From Streptomyces umbrinus (GTDB lineage Bacteria > Actinomycetota > Actinomycetes > Streptomycetales > Streptomycetaceae), in NCBI RefSeq assembly GCF_030817415.1, contig NZ_JAUSZI010000002.1:2852001-2916000 (forward strand): 64,000 nucleotides of DNA. The letters run 5' to 3'. Both the position numbers and the translations under genes were made by a program. Of this stretch, positions 50,107 to 60,893 are shown piece after piece; position 1 is the first letter of the stretch, and every line of letters begins with the position of its first letter. A model generated the notes under the pieces. That model had not been told where the DNA came from. It was given only the letters and a program-made list of their open reading frames with translations, and made no database searches.

Positions 50107-53100
50107 CTGATACCCAACTCCCGGTCGATCAGGTCGAAGATCTCGTCGTTTGAAGCCGTCGTCAGGTCGTCGTCGCCTTGTGCGCCGACGGTGGTGTGCT
50201 CGGCCGGTTCCACCCGGCGCAGCAGGGCACGCAGTCGGTCGGTCAGGCCGAGCCGGTCGCGCTCCTCGTCCGGCAGAGCGGACAACCGGGCTTCCATGCG
50301 GTCCAGTTCGGCCAGTACGTCGTCGGCCCCTCCGAACAGCTCATCGCTCAAATGCCGAACGAGGGCGGCCGGAGTGGGGTGGTCGTAAATGAGGGACGCG
50401 GGCAGCTTCAGTCCGGTCGCGACGGCCAGCCGGTTGCGGAACTCGAGCGCCGTGAGGGAGTCGAAGCCGAGTTCCTTGAAGGTCGAGCGCAGCCGCACCC
50501 CCTCCGGCCCGTCGGCCTTGAGCACTACGGCGGATTCGCCGCGGACCAGGTCCGTCAGGGCGCTCTCCCGCTCCCCGGCGGGCAGACCTGCGAGCCGGTC
50601 CGCGAGGGACGTGGACGGCTCCGGCGTGGGCTCGACGCCGTTCGCGTACGGGCCCGGCACCGGCTGCGCGGCCTGCTGTGCCGTACTGAGTTCGGCGACC
50701 AGGCGGCGGTCCCGCGTCATCGTGTACAGCGGCAGGAAGCGGGCCAGGTCGAAGGCGGCGACAGCGACGGTGGTGTCGCCCTGGCCCACCGCGCGGGCGA
50801 GCGCGCGGACCGCCCGCTCGGGCGGCATGAGGCAGACGCCGCGCTGCGTGAACAGATCGGCGGCGTCTCCCTCCGCTATGCCGCCGTCCCAGGCTCCCCA
50901 GGCGACGGACGTGGCCACCGCGCCGCGGGCGCGCCGCTCGGCGGCGAACGCGTCCAAGTAGGCGTTGGCGGCGGCATATCCGGCCTTGCCCACATCGCCC
51001 CAGATGCCTGCTCCGGAGGAGAACAGGACGAAGGCGTCCAGGTCCAGGTGCGCGGTGAGTGCCTCCAGATTGCGGGCGCCCTCGACCTTTGCCCGCAGCA
51101 CCCGGGCGAGTTCGGCGGTGGACAGGCCGCCGACCGGTGTCTCCGGGTGGGTGACCCCGGCGGCGTGCACGACGGCGGTCAGCGGACGGTCGTCCTCAAT
51201 CGTCGCGAGGAGGGCGGCGAGCCGGTCCGCGTCGGCGACGTCGCAGGCCGCAACCGTCACCCGCGCGCCGAGCGCGGTCAGTTCGGCTCTCAGCTCTGCC
51301 GTGCCGGGTGCGTCCGGGCCGAGGCGGCTGGTCAGGATCAGGTGGGCCGCTCCGTGCCGGGCGGCCCAGCGCGCCACATGGGCGCCCAGGACGCCGGTGC
51401 CGCCCGTGATCAGCACGGTGTCGCGCGGCCGCCACGGCGCGGCCTCCGACGCGGGGTCCTTGACAAGTCTGCGGGCGAACACGGCGTTGTCGCGTACGGC
51501 CACCTCATGCTCTCCGGTGGCCCCGGACAGGACTGTCGCAAGGCGCGCGAGGCAGTCCTCGCCCGGTTCGTCCGGCAGATCCACGAGGCCGCAGGCGCGG
51601 CCGGCCTCCTCGAGCCCGAGCACCACGCCCAGCCCCCACACCAGCGCCTGGAAAGGGGAGCGGACCGGGTCGTCGGGGGCGGTGCCGACCGCACCCGAAG
51701 TGGCCAGCCACAGCGGGGCGTCGGGAGCGATCCCGGCCAGGGCCCGCACCGCGGCGACGGTGTCCGCCAGGCCGGCGGTGACCACGGGCTCGTCGTCGCA
51801 CGGCCGCTCGTCGAGGGCGGCCAGCGACAGGATGCCGTCGATCCGGTCCGGCAGCGCGGCGCCCTCGCGCGCCAGCTCGTCCACGCCGACGGCGTGGGGG
51901 ACGGCGCCGTGACGGGCGAGGCCCGTCAGCACCCTCTTGACGAGGTCGTCCCGCAGCGGGCTCTTCGGGGTGAGCACGAGCCAGTCGCCGGTGAGCGACG
52001 GATCTCCGGTGCCCGGCACGGGGGTCCAGTCGACGCGGTACCGCCAGCTGTCGATGACGGCGGCCTCCTGGCGCGCGGCGGCCTGGGCGGGCGCCTCGAG
52101 CCAGTGGCGGCGGCGCCGGAACGGGTAGGTGGGCAGGTCGACCCTGGGCCGGGCGGACCCGTCGGGGAACGCCGGGCCGAAGTCGACGGGCGCGCCGCGC
52201 ACCCACGCCTCGGCGAGCGAGAGGAGCAGGCGGTCGGGCCCGCCGTCGTCCCGGCGCAGCGAGCCCACGGCGCAGGCGTCGCCGTACTCGGCCAGGGTCT
52301 CTTCGGTCGCGGCGAGCAGCACCGGGTGCGGGCTGCACTCGACGAAGAGTCCGTGGCCCTGCCGGGCGAGCGCGCGCACCGCTTCGGCGAAACGCACGGG
52401 GCGGCGCAGGTTCGTGCCCCAGTAGGCGGCGTCGAGCGCCGGGGAGTCGATCCAGTCGGCGGTGACGGTGGAGAAGAACGGCACCTGCGGCGTGCGGGGC
52501 CGGACGGGGGCGAGCAGCTCGCCCAGTTCGTCGAGGATCTCCTCGACGTGCGCGGAGTGCGAGGCGTAGTCGACGGGGATCGTCCGCACGCGCACACCGC
52601 GCTCCCGGCAGTCGCGACTCACCTCCTCGAGGGCCGCGGGGTCTCCGGAGAGCACCACCATGCCCGGCCCGTTCACGGCGGCGACGGACAGCCGCCCCGC
52701 GAAGCGGGACACGAGGTCGTCGGCCTGTTCCTCGGGCACCGCGACGATGGCCATGGCACCACGTCCGGCCAGCGCGGTCAGCACCTTGCTGCGCAGACAC
52801 ACCACCCGCGCCGCGTCCTGCAGCGACAGTGCTCCGGCGACGCAGGCGGCGGCGATCTCGCCCTGCGAGTGCCCGACCACGGCGGCCGGTTCGATCCCGT
52901 ACGAGCGCCATACAGCGGCCAGCGCGACCATCACGGCGAACGACGCGGGCTGCACCACGTCCACCCGCTCGAGCGACGCGGCCCCCTCGGCACCCCGCAG
53001 CACATCGGTCAGCGACCAGTCGACGTACGCCGACAGCGCCTCCTCGCACTGAGCGACGGCCCGCGCGAACACCTCGGAGCTCTCCAGCAGACCGGCGCCC

Positions 53101-56100
53101 ATGCCGACCCACTGCGCACCCTGCCCCGGGAAGACGAACACGGTCCGCCCCAGCGGCCCCGCGACACCCGATACCACGTGCGCGCACGGCTCACCGGCCG
53201 CCAGCGCCCGCAGCCCCTCGTCGTGCCCGCCGACGACCACGGCCCGGTGCTCGAACCAGGTCCGTGCCGTCGCCAGTTCCCGTCCCACCGACGCCGGGTC
53301 GGCACCGCTGTCGGCCCATGGGCCCAACGCCGCGGCCTGGTCGCGCAGGACCTGCGGGTCGCGGGCCGACAGCAGCCACGGCACGGCGGACGGACCGCCC
53401 GCGGCCGGTTCCGCCACGGGCTCCGGCAGCGGCACCGGGGCCTGCTCCAGGATCACGTGCGCGTTCGTGCCGCTGATGCCGAACGCGGAGACACCGGCCC
53501 GGCGCGGCCGGTCCGTGTCCGGCCAGGGCCGGGACTCGGCGAGCAGGCGGACACCGCCCGATTCCCAGTCCACCCGCGAGGTCGGTTCGGCCACGTGCAG
53601 GGTGCTCGGCAGGGTGCCGTGCCGCAGCGCCTGCACCATCTTGATCACGCCGACGACGCCGGCCGCCGCCTGGGTGTGCCCCACGTTGGACTTGACCGAG
53701 CCGAGCCACAGCGGCCGCTCGGCCGGCCGGCTTTCGCCGTACGTCGCCATGAGCGCCTGCGCCTCGATCGGATCGCCGAGCCGGGTGCCGGTGCCGTGCG
53801 CCTCTACGGCGTCCACGTCGGCGGGGCCGAGGCCGGCCCGGCCCAGCGCCTGGCGGATCACCCGCTGCTGGGACAGGCCGTTGGGCGCGGTCAGCCCGTT
53901 CGACGCGCCGTCCTGGTTGACCGCACTGCCGCGTACCAGCGCCAGCACCCGGTGCCCGTGGCGGCGCGCCGCGGAGAGCCGCTCCACCAGGAGGACGCCG
54001 ACACCCTCGGCCATGCCGAAGCCGTCCGCGTCCTCGGCGAACGCGTGGCAGCGGCCGTCGGTGGACAGCGCGCGCAGCCGGCTGAAGCTGATCAGCGGCG
54101 TGGGCGTGGAGGTCACCGACACCCCGGCGACCAGGGCGAGTTCACACTCGCCCGAGGCCAGGGACTGGGCGGCGATGTTCAGCGCGACCAGGGAGCCGGA
54201 ACAGGCCGTGTCGATGCTGAGGGCCGGCCCGGTGAAGCCGAAATGGTAGGCGAGCCGCCCGGAGGCGACGCTCGGCGCGCCGCCGGTGACCTGGTATCCC
54301 TCCAGCTCGTCCGGCACGCTGTCCGACCTGCCGTAGTCCGGTGGCATCACGCCCACGAACACACCGGTGTCGCTGCCCTTGAGGTCGTCCGGCAGCAGCC
54401 CGGCGTGCTCGAACGCCGCCCAGGCGGTCTGCATCAGCAGCCGCTGCTGCGGGTCCATGGCCAGCGCCTCACGGGCGGAGATGCCGAAGAACTCGTGGTC
54501 GAACTCGGCGGCCGTGCCCAGGAATCCGCCGGCCCGCACGTAGCTGGTGCCGGGCCGGTCCGGGTCGGGGTCGTACAGCGCGTCGACGTCCCAGCCCCGG
54601 TCGGAGGGGAGCGGGCCGACGGCGTCGCCACCGGCCATGAGCAGCTGCCACAGCGCGTCCGGGCCGTCGACGTCGCCGGGCAGGCGGCACGCCATGCCGA
54701 CGATGGCGAGCGGTTCGTCGGTGGCCGTGCGGGCCGGTTCGGGTGCGGCGGGCTCCGCGGGCCCGCCGTGCGCCACGCGCAACAGGTGCTCGGCGAGCAG
54801 CGCCGGAGTGGGGTGGTCGAACAGCAGCGTGATCGGCAGGTCGACGTCCAGGTCGGCGCCGATCTGCCCGCGCAGCCGGACCAGGGACTGCGAGTCGAAC
54901 CCGATGTCCTTGAACGATGCCCGGGCCGAAACCGCCTCGGCGCCCTCGTATCCGAGCACCGCGGCCGCGCGCGCCCGGATCAGGTCGAGCAGGACGCGCC
55001 GCCGCTCGTCCGGCAAGCCGGCCGCGGCAAGGCGCGCGGCCGCAGCGCTGGTCACAGCCTCCTCGCCGACGGCAGGCGCGGCCACCGTGTCGAACCAGTG
55101 GCGCCGCCGCTGGAAGGCGTAGGTGGGCAGGTCCACGGTGGCTGGGGCGGGCCCCGGGAAGAGCGCCGTCCAGTCGACGTCGACGCCGTCCGTCCACAGA
55201 CGGGCCAAAGCCGTGACGGCGGTGACGGGTTCGGACTGCTTACGGCTCAGCGCCGCTACGGCCAGGGCGCCCTCGTGGGTCTCACCGATCGCCGCTACGA
55301 GACCGGCGTCCGGGCCCAGCTCGAGGAAGCGGCTGACGCCGAGAGACGTGAGGTGAGTGATCGCGTCGGCGAAGCGGACCGTCCCGCGGACCTGGTCCAC
55401 CCAGTACGACGCGGTGAACTCGGTGACCGGCGCCCCCGTCAACGTGGAGACGATCGGAATACGGGGGGTGGCGTACGTCAACCCGCCTGCCGCAGCAGCG
55501 AATTGGTCCAGCATCGGGTCCATCAGCACCGAGTGGAAGGCATGGCTGACCTCCAGCCAGCGCCCCTGACGGTCGGGCAGGGCCGCCGCGACTGTTTCGA
55601 CGGCCTCGCGGGTCCCGGAGAGGACCACCTGACCCGGGGCGTTCACCGCCGCCACCGACACACCCTCGACCAGCAAGGGGGCGACCTCATCCACCGTCGC
55701 CCGCACCGCCCACATCGCCCCACCCGAAGGCAGCGCCTGCATCAACCCCGCCCGAGCCGCCACAAGTTGACAGGCATCGGCCAACGACAGCACCCCGGCC
55801 ACATGCGCGGCAGCCAACTCACCAACCGAATGACCGACCAGATAATCCGGCGTGACACCCCACGACTCCACCAGCCGGAACAACGCCACCTCAACCGCGA
55901 ACAACGCAGGCTGCGCCCACCCGGTCTCCCCCAGCGCCCCCGCGTCGGTGAACAACACCTCACGCAGCGGCCGGTCCAGCAGACCATCGAAGTGTCCGCA
56001 CACCTCATCCAGAGCCGCCGCGAAAACCGGGAAGGCTGCCGCCAACTCCCGCCCCATACCAACCCGCTGACCACCCTGACCCGAGAACACAAACCCCGTC

Positions 56101-57676
56101 AGCCCGTCACCGGCCACCCCCGAGACGGTCCCCGGCAGCCACTCGCCGCGTGCCAGCGCCTCGAGGCCGACGTCCAGTTCGCCAGTGTCGCCGCCGACCA
56201 CCACGGCACGCTGCTCGAACCGGGTCCGGGTCGTCACCAGCGACCAGCCCACCTCGCGCGCGTCGGCTCCGCCCACCGCTGAGCGCAGCGCCGCGGCCTG
56301 CCCGCGCAGCGCGGCGGCGCCGCGGCCGGACAGCACCCAGGGCACCACCGGAGGCGTGGCCGGGAGCGTGGCCGGGGAGGCGGACGCGGGCGCCGGGGCC
56401 TGCGAGAGGACCAGGTGGCAGTTGGTGCCGCCCATTCCGAAGGAGCTGACTCCGGCGGTCCGGGGGTGGTCGGCGGCGGGCCACACGGTGAGGTCACCGA
56501 CGACCCGCAGGTTCAGTTCGGCCAGCGGAATGTCGGGGTTGGGCTCCTCGAAGTTGAGGCTTGCGGGGATGCGGCCGTGCGACAGGGCCAGCACAGTCTT
56601 GAGCAGGCCGGCCGCTCCGGCCGCGGCCTCCAGGTGGCCCAGGTTCGTCTTGACCGAACCGACCAGCAGCGGGCGCGTGGTGTCGCGGGCGCTGCCGAGC
56701 ACCGCGCCGAGGGCCGCCGCCTCGACCGGGTCGCCCACCGGGGTGCCGGTGCCGTGCAGTTCGACGTACTGCACGGATTCCGGCGCTACCCCGGCCGTCG
56801 CATACGCCTGTCGCAGCACCTCGGCCTGGGCATCACGACTGGGGGTGGTCAACTGCTCAGCGACGCCGTCGTTGTTGACGGCGCCACCGCGGATCACGCC
56901 ATAGACGCGGTCGCCCGCGGCGATCGCGTCCGGGAGCAGCCGCAGGACGAGGGCGACCCCGCCCTCGCCCCGTACGAAGCCGTTGGCCCGGTGGTCGAAC
57001 GTGTAGCACCGGCCGTCCGGGGACAGGCCCCCGAACTCCTCGGCGAGGACACCGCTCTCGGCTGAGAGACTGAGGTTCACACCACCCGCGAGGGCGAGGG
57101 TGCTCTCGCCGCGCCGCAGGCTCTCCACGGCGGTGTGCACGGCGACCAGCGAGGACGCCTGGCCGGTGTCGATGACGAGGCTGGGCCCGCGCAGCCCGAG
57201 GACGTGCGAAACCCGGTTGGCGATGACACCGCGGCTGAGACCAGCCATCGCATGGTGGTTGAGCGCGGTGCGCCCGGCGTCTTTGGCCAACAGGGCATAG
57301 TCGTCGCGCATCGCGCCGACGAACACTCCTGTCGCGCTGCCGGACAGCTCGCCGGCGACGATCCGGGCGTCCTCGAACGCCTCCCAGGCGAGTTCGAGTA
57401 CCAGCCGCTGCTGTGGGTCGAGCACGCCGGCCTCGCGGGGGGTGATCCCGAAGAAGTCGGCGTCGAACCGGTCGACTCCCTCGATAAACGCGCCCCCCAG
57501 CTCCCCCCGGCCGGCTCCCGTCCGGCCGGAACGCCGCCGACCGTGCTCCGCCCGTCGGTCAACAGCCGCCAGAACGCGTCCGGGTCGGCCGCGCCGGGCA
57601 GTCGGCACGAGACACCGACGATCGCCACCGGCTGATCGCCGGCACGGGAGAATTTCATGGGTCGCGAGGTGTCCAT
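50103..57676 (-). CDS. Type I PKS with KSQ loading module plus one extension module (apparent frameshift)
   Basis: Loading module: KS whose active Cys is replaced by Gln ([12 protein letters not shown]), the KSQ type that decarboxylates an extender to make the starter; AT with GHSVG and HAFH (malonyl, giving acetyl); ACP with IGFDSQSLV. Module 1: KS with [14 protein letters not shown] with GHSQG and YASH (methylmalonyl), KR without LDD but with SSGAGIWG (A-type), ACP with [11 protein letters not shown], then a C-terminal docking region. No TE. The N-terminus [20 protein letters not shown] starts at 57676 in a different frame from the rest; the frames join if one G is added to the six-base C run (plus strand) at 57503-57508. 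Total length would be about 2525 residues. The stop overlaps the next PKS start (ATGA). Probably the first protein of the macrolactone assembly line. Confidence 0.9.
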
Positions 57677-57694
57677 GTGGAGTGCTGCTCCCTG

Positions 57695-57919
57695 CTATTC
57701 CGCGATCTTGGTGAACCCGGTCCAGCGGAAGGTCGTCGGCTGCCCGCCGACACCCTCGCGCGGGGCGTCGAACGGCTCGGGGTACTGATAGCCGCAGTAG
57801 TGCTCGACCTCAGTCCTCTGCCGCACCGCGACCGCGGGAACGCGCGCCGACTCCGCGAGCCGCGCGCGCACGTCCGGACCGTCCGCGCGCACCACCTCGG
57901 GTCCAGTGATCAGCGGCAT
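57695..57919 (-). CDS. Small protein of unknown function upstream of the initiator PKS
   Basis: 74-residue ORF starting MPLITGPEVVRADGPDVRAR and ending in an aromatic-rich tail (TTFRWTGFTKIAE). GGGAG lies 8 bp before the ATG at 57917-57919 and its stop is 18 bp before the PKS start, so it looks like the first gene of the leftward PKS operon. Third-position GC is high, as expected for coding DNA. No family was recognised. It is too small to be a carrier protein (no GxDS motif). It could be a small accessory protein or the remnant of a larger gene. Confidence 0.6.
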   Translation of the reverse strand: MPLITGPEVVRADGPDVRARLAESARVPAVAVRQRTEVEHYCGYQYPEPFDAPREGVGGQPTTFRWTGFTKIAE

Positions 57920-58203
57920 GTAATCACTCCCAGATCGTGAGTCGGTGCGGCGCGTTCGCGTGGTGGCGAGCGCTTCCTGGTGGGGACGGTCGGCACGTCT
58001 CATGCCGCGCCCAGATGAACACGGCCGAACGGGCTCGTCCCGGCCGGTCCGGGGGTTTCTAGGAGTTCACTCAGATCCCGCCGGAACGACCCGCCGGGCG
58101 GACGGGAAGCGATTTTCCTTGGACTCCAGCGGTGGACGGCAACGGTGCCCCGGCACTCCCGGATGTCGGCCTCGTACGCGACCGGACGGAGGCCAGGGCC
58201 AGC

Positions 58204-58698
58204 GTGATCGACACCGATGTGTGGACTCGGCGGTACTTCCCGAGGGTGGAGGCGCGGGTCCGGTTGGTCCGCCTGCCGCACGCGGGCGGCTCGGCCTCCT
58301 TCTACCGGCCGGGGGCGCAGGCGCTGCGCCCCCGGGTCGAGGTCCTGGCCGTGCGGTACCCGGGCCGTCAGGACAGGCGGCACGAGCCGCTGATCGACGA
58401 TCTGCGCAACCTGGAGGACAAGTCACCCCGACGTCTCGAAGCCCGAGAGATCTGCCCCCTGCGCCTGTTCGGCTCGGCCCGGCGGGCCCCGTCGGCGGAC
58501 CGGGACGAGCGGGTGCACCTGCGCGACGACGAGGAGCTGATGCGGATGATGCTGCCGGTCATCCGGGGCGACCACCGCGCCGCGGAGACGTAGCGGCACA
58601 CGCCCGGCCCCTGGCGTCGCTACCCGGTCACCGCGCTGACCGGCGACAGCGACCCCAAGGCGACGCTCGACGAACAGCTCGCAGAACCGGCCCTGTGA
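58204..58698 (+). pseudogene. Type II thioesterase, decayed (nucleophile elbow deleted)
   Basis: The frame starts VIDTDVWTRRYFPRVEARVR and continues LPHAGGSASFYRPG and EVLAVRYPGRQDRRHEPLID, the classical start of an editing type II thioesterase. The following part with the catalytic GHSMG and most of the core is deleted; the text jumps to RRAPSADRDERVHLRDDEEL, from the lid/late region. An in-frame TAG at 58591 interrupts it, after which readable homology resumes (RYPVTALTGDSDPKATLDEQ) and stops before the catalytic His. Three independent lesions make activity impossible. It sits upstream of GT5 where an intact TEII would normally be cotranscribed. Confidence 0.85.
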
Positions 58699-58711
58699 TG
58701 ACGGAGGAGTC

Positions 58712-59968
58712 ATGACAACACGACACGTCGCGGTCTTCATGTTCCCGGGCTACGGGCATGTGAACCCGACGATCGAGATCAGCCGCTGCCTCATCGCGCT
58801 GGGCCACCGGGTCACCTACGTACTGGACGAGAAGTTCGCCGACCCGGTGACCGCCATCGGCGCCGAGATGGTCCGCTACACGTCACACCGCAGCCGGCTC
58901 GGCGAGGGAACCGTGACCGGTGAGGACATCGGTGCCCTTGGCCTGACGTTCCTGCGCGAGTCGATGGACGTGATCCTGCCGCGGACCCTGGAGGCATTCG
59001 AGGACGACGTCCCCGACCTGGTCCTGTACGACCTCGAGAGCTTCTTCACCGCGCGTACGGCGGCCAGGCGGTGGGGCCGCCCCACCGTGCAGCTGTTCCC
59101 GTACGTGGCTGCCAACGAGCACTACGCGCTGTCGCTCGAGGTCTTCGACGGGGTGAGCGAGAGCCTGCAGAAGTGCCTGGACCTGATCACGGAACACCTC
59201 GCCGCCGAGGGCACCGATTCTGAGACTGCGGCGACGTTCCTGGCCAACTTCGACTCCCGCAACGTGGTGCTGCTGCCGAAGTCGTTCCAACCGATGGGCG
59301 AGACGTTCGACGACCGCTACACCTTCACCGGGCACAGCCTCCCGGCCGACCGGTCCGGGACCGGATCCTGGCAGCACCCTTCGGGGGGCGGCCCGATGGC
59401 CCTGATCACGCTGGGTACCGAGGTGAACGACCGGCCCGACTTCTTCAGGAACTGTGTCGAGGCGTTCGACGGGAGCGACTGGCACCTGGTCATGTCGGTC
59501 GGGCCGGGAAACCTGCCGGCCTGCCGGGCCGCCGCCCAGGGCGCGGCAGGCGTCGAAATGCACGAATGGCTGGCGTTCAACACCGTGCTGCCGCACGCGT
59601 CGGCCGTGGTGTGCCATGCCGGCATCAGCACGATGCTCGAGGCGATCTCGTTCGGCAGACCGCTGGTGGTCATCACCTACACCCCCGAGGACCGAGTCAA
59701 CGGCCGGCTCACCGAGGAACTCGGCCTGGGCGTCGCGATGTCCGGCCACGAGGTGACTCCCGAGCGACTGCGCGAAGCGGTCGAGACCGTCGCGCACTCC
59801 GACCGCATCCAGCGGCAGGTCGCCCGGATGCGCACGGAAATGCTGGCGGCGGGTGGCCCGGCCCGAGCCGCCCGGCTCCTCGACGGCTGGCTCGGCGAGC
59901 CGGCCCCAGCGGCCCAACCCACCGCAATCCAGAATGAACGGTGGAGCAGCCGTGACGGAGCTCGTTGA
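58712..59968 (+). CDS. MGT-family glycosyltransferase (GT5)
   Basis: 418-residue GT-B enzyme of the macrolide glycosyltransferase branch, starting MTTRHVAVFMFPGYGHVNPT with the acceptor-domain GH. The donor signature is CHAGISTMLEAISFGRPLVVI followed by TPEDRVN. GGAGGAG lies 5 bp before the ATG. It closely parallels GT1 and GT2 in organisation (LITLGTEVNDRPDFFRNCVE against LVSLGTSVNRRPDFFRSCAE in GT2), so the three probably arose by duplication. It follows the dead thioesterase by 13 bp and overlaps the methyltransferase relic at 59952. Confidence 0.9.
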   Translation: MTTRHVAVFMFPGYGHVNPTIEISRCLIALGHRVTYVLDEKFADPVTAIGAEMVRYTSHRSRLGEGTVTGEDIGALGLTFLRESMDVILPRTLEAFEDDVPDLVLYDLESFFTARTAARRWGRPTVQLFPYVAANEHYALSLEVFDGVSESLQKCLDLITEHLAAEGTDSETAATFLANFDSRNVVLLPKSFQPMGETFDDRYTFTGHSLPADRSGTGSWQHPSGGGPMALITLGTEVNDRPDFFRNCVEAFDGSDWHLVMSVGPGNLPACRAAAQGAAGVEMHEWLAFNTVLPHASAVVCHAGISTMLEAISFGRPLVVITYTPEDRVNGRLTEELGLGVAMSGHEVTPERLREAVETVAHSDRIQRQVARMRTEMLAAGGPARAARLLDGWLGEPAPAAQPTAIQNERWSSRDGAR

Positions 59969-60230
59969 ACTGGGTGGCGATCGGCGGGTGTACACGCAGA
60001 GCGCGATCGAAGCGGAGTACATGTACGACGAGATCTTCCGCCAGGGCTGCTACGACGGCCTGGACCTCGGTCTCCGCCGGGCTGCCGGCGGAGACCGCCG
60101 CGGCTGCGCCGAGGGCCCGATGGACTCGCCCTCGCTCTCATGCAACCGCGTTTCCTGTCGAAGTCGGCTTGACGTCCCGATTCCCGACAGGGCTCAAGCG
60201 TTGGTCGACAGAGGCTGGTGGAACCCCTAG
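59952..60230 (+). pseudogene. FkbM-type methyltransferase relic (N-terminal piece)
   Basis: A GTG start with GGAG at good spacing opens VTELVELGGDRRVYTQSAIE and AEYMYDEIFRQGCYDGLDL, which resembles the N-terminus of FkbM-family O-methyltransferases found in polyketide clusters. Similarity is lost after about 38 residues, before the SAM-binding motif, and the frame ends at 60230. Most likely the start of a gene whose body was deleted. Short in-frame tails that look like C-termini of other proteins follow (one ending RFLSKSA near 60170, one ending DRGWWNP at 60228), suggesting several fused fragments. Confidence 0.55.
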
Positions 60231-60470
60231 TCCTCACGGCTCAGAGCCCCGGCTGCGAGTCGGCCTCGCGCATGAGGGCTATCGTCTGCTCGGCGACGGC
60301 TCAGCGCTCGTCGCCCACGGCAGCTTCGGGTACGAGAACCCAGCGCCTGGAGAATCACTACAGACCCGGTCAAGGCCCCGGCCTACCGCGACCAGTTCCC
60401 CGTACCGCTAGCCGTCGTAAAGGTCCGTCTCCGGACCGGAAGACGCGCATCGGCGTAAGGATGACGACGT
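60231..60470. other. Non-coding or relic DNA
   Basis: No ORF here looks convincing. With the relic before it, about 500 bp between GT5 and the next intact gene hold only gene debris plus, at the right end, the promoter or leader of the 60471 gene (AAGGATG before its start). Confidence 0.5.
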
Positions 60471-60890
60471 ATGTCGAACACAGCGACCGCCTCCCCCATC
60501 CGGCAGTTCGCCGGAGGACGGGTCGTCTACCCCCTGGCCGCCACCGTGGCGGCCGTCATCGTATGGCTCACAGCGCACTCCGCTCTCGACATCGACCTCA
60601 AGGCGAAAGCCTCCGGCGGAGACATCCAGGAGATCGGTCTGCCCTTGGTGATCGGCGTGACACTCCTGGTGGGCTTCGCCGCTTGGGGTGTGGTGGCGCT
60701 GCTCGACCGCAAGTCGTCGTCCGCGCGCACCTGGTGGACCCTGATCGCGTCGGCCGTGTTCGTGCTGTCGCTGCTCGGCCCGGCCGGCAGCGGCCAGGGT
60801 GGCTCGGCCAAGGTCGCGCTGCTGTGCATGCACCTCGTTGTGGCCCTCGTGCTGATTCCCGGCTTCGCCCGTACCGCACGGAAGGACTGA
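60471..60890 (+). CDS. Small integral membrane protein (DUF6069-like)
   Basis: 139-residue protein with four predicted transmembrane helices: YPLAATVAAVIVWLTAHSAL, LPLVIGVTLLVGFAAWGVVA, WWTLIASAVFVLSLLGPAG and VALLCMHLVVALVLIPGF. It matches the general pattern of the DUF6069 family of actinobacterial membrane proteins. Its stop is 3 bp before the next gene, so they are cotranscribed. A link to the polyketide pathway is not evident; it may be a chromosomal bystander marking an older cluster boundary. Confidence 0.75.
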   Translation: MSNTATASPIRQFAGGRVVYPLAATVAAVIVWLTAHSALDIDLKAKASGGDIQEIGLPLVIGVTLLVGFAAWGVVALLDRKSSSARTWWTLIASAVFVLSLLGPAGSGQGGSAKVALLCMHLVVALVLIPGFARTARKD

Positions 60891-60893
60891 CGC

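Noticed and set aside
50178..56282. A 2034-codon rightward frame antisense to the initiator PKS
   Set aside because: Composition is that of a complementary-strand shadow, with no domains. The leftward frame has all PKS motifs.
58048..58063. GGGGGTTTCTAGGAG upstream of the dead thioesterase as another operator copy
   Set aside because: Only about 10 of 16 positions agree; too weak to list, although the place would be suitable.
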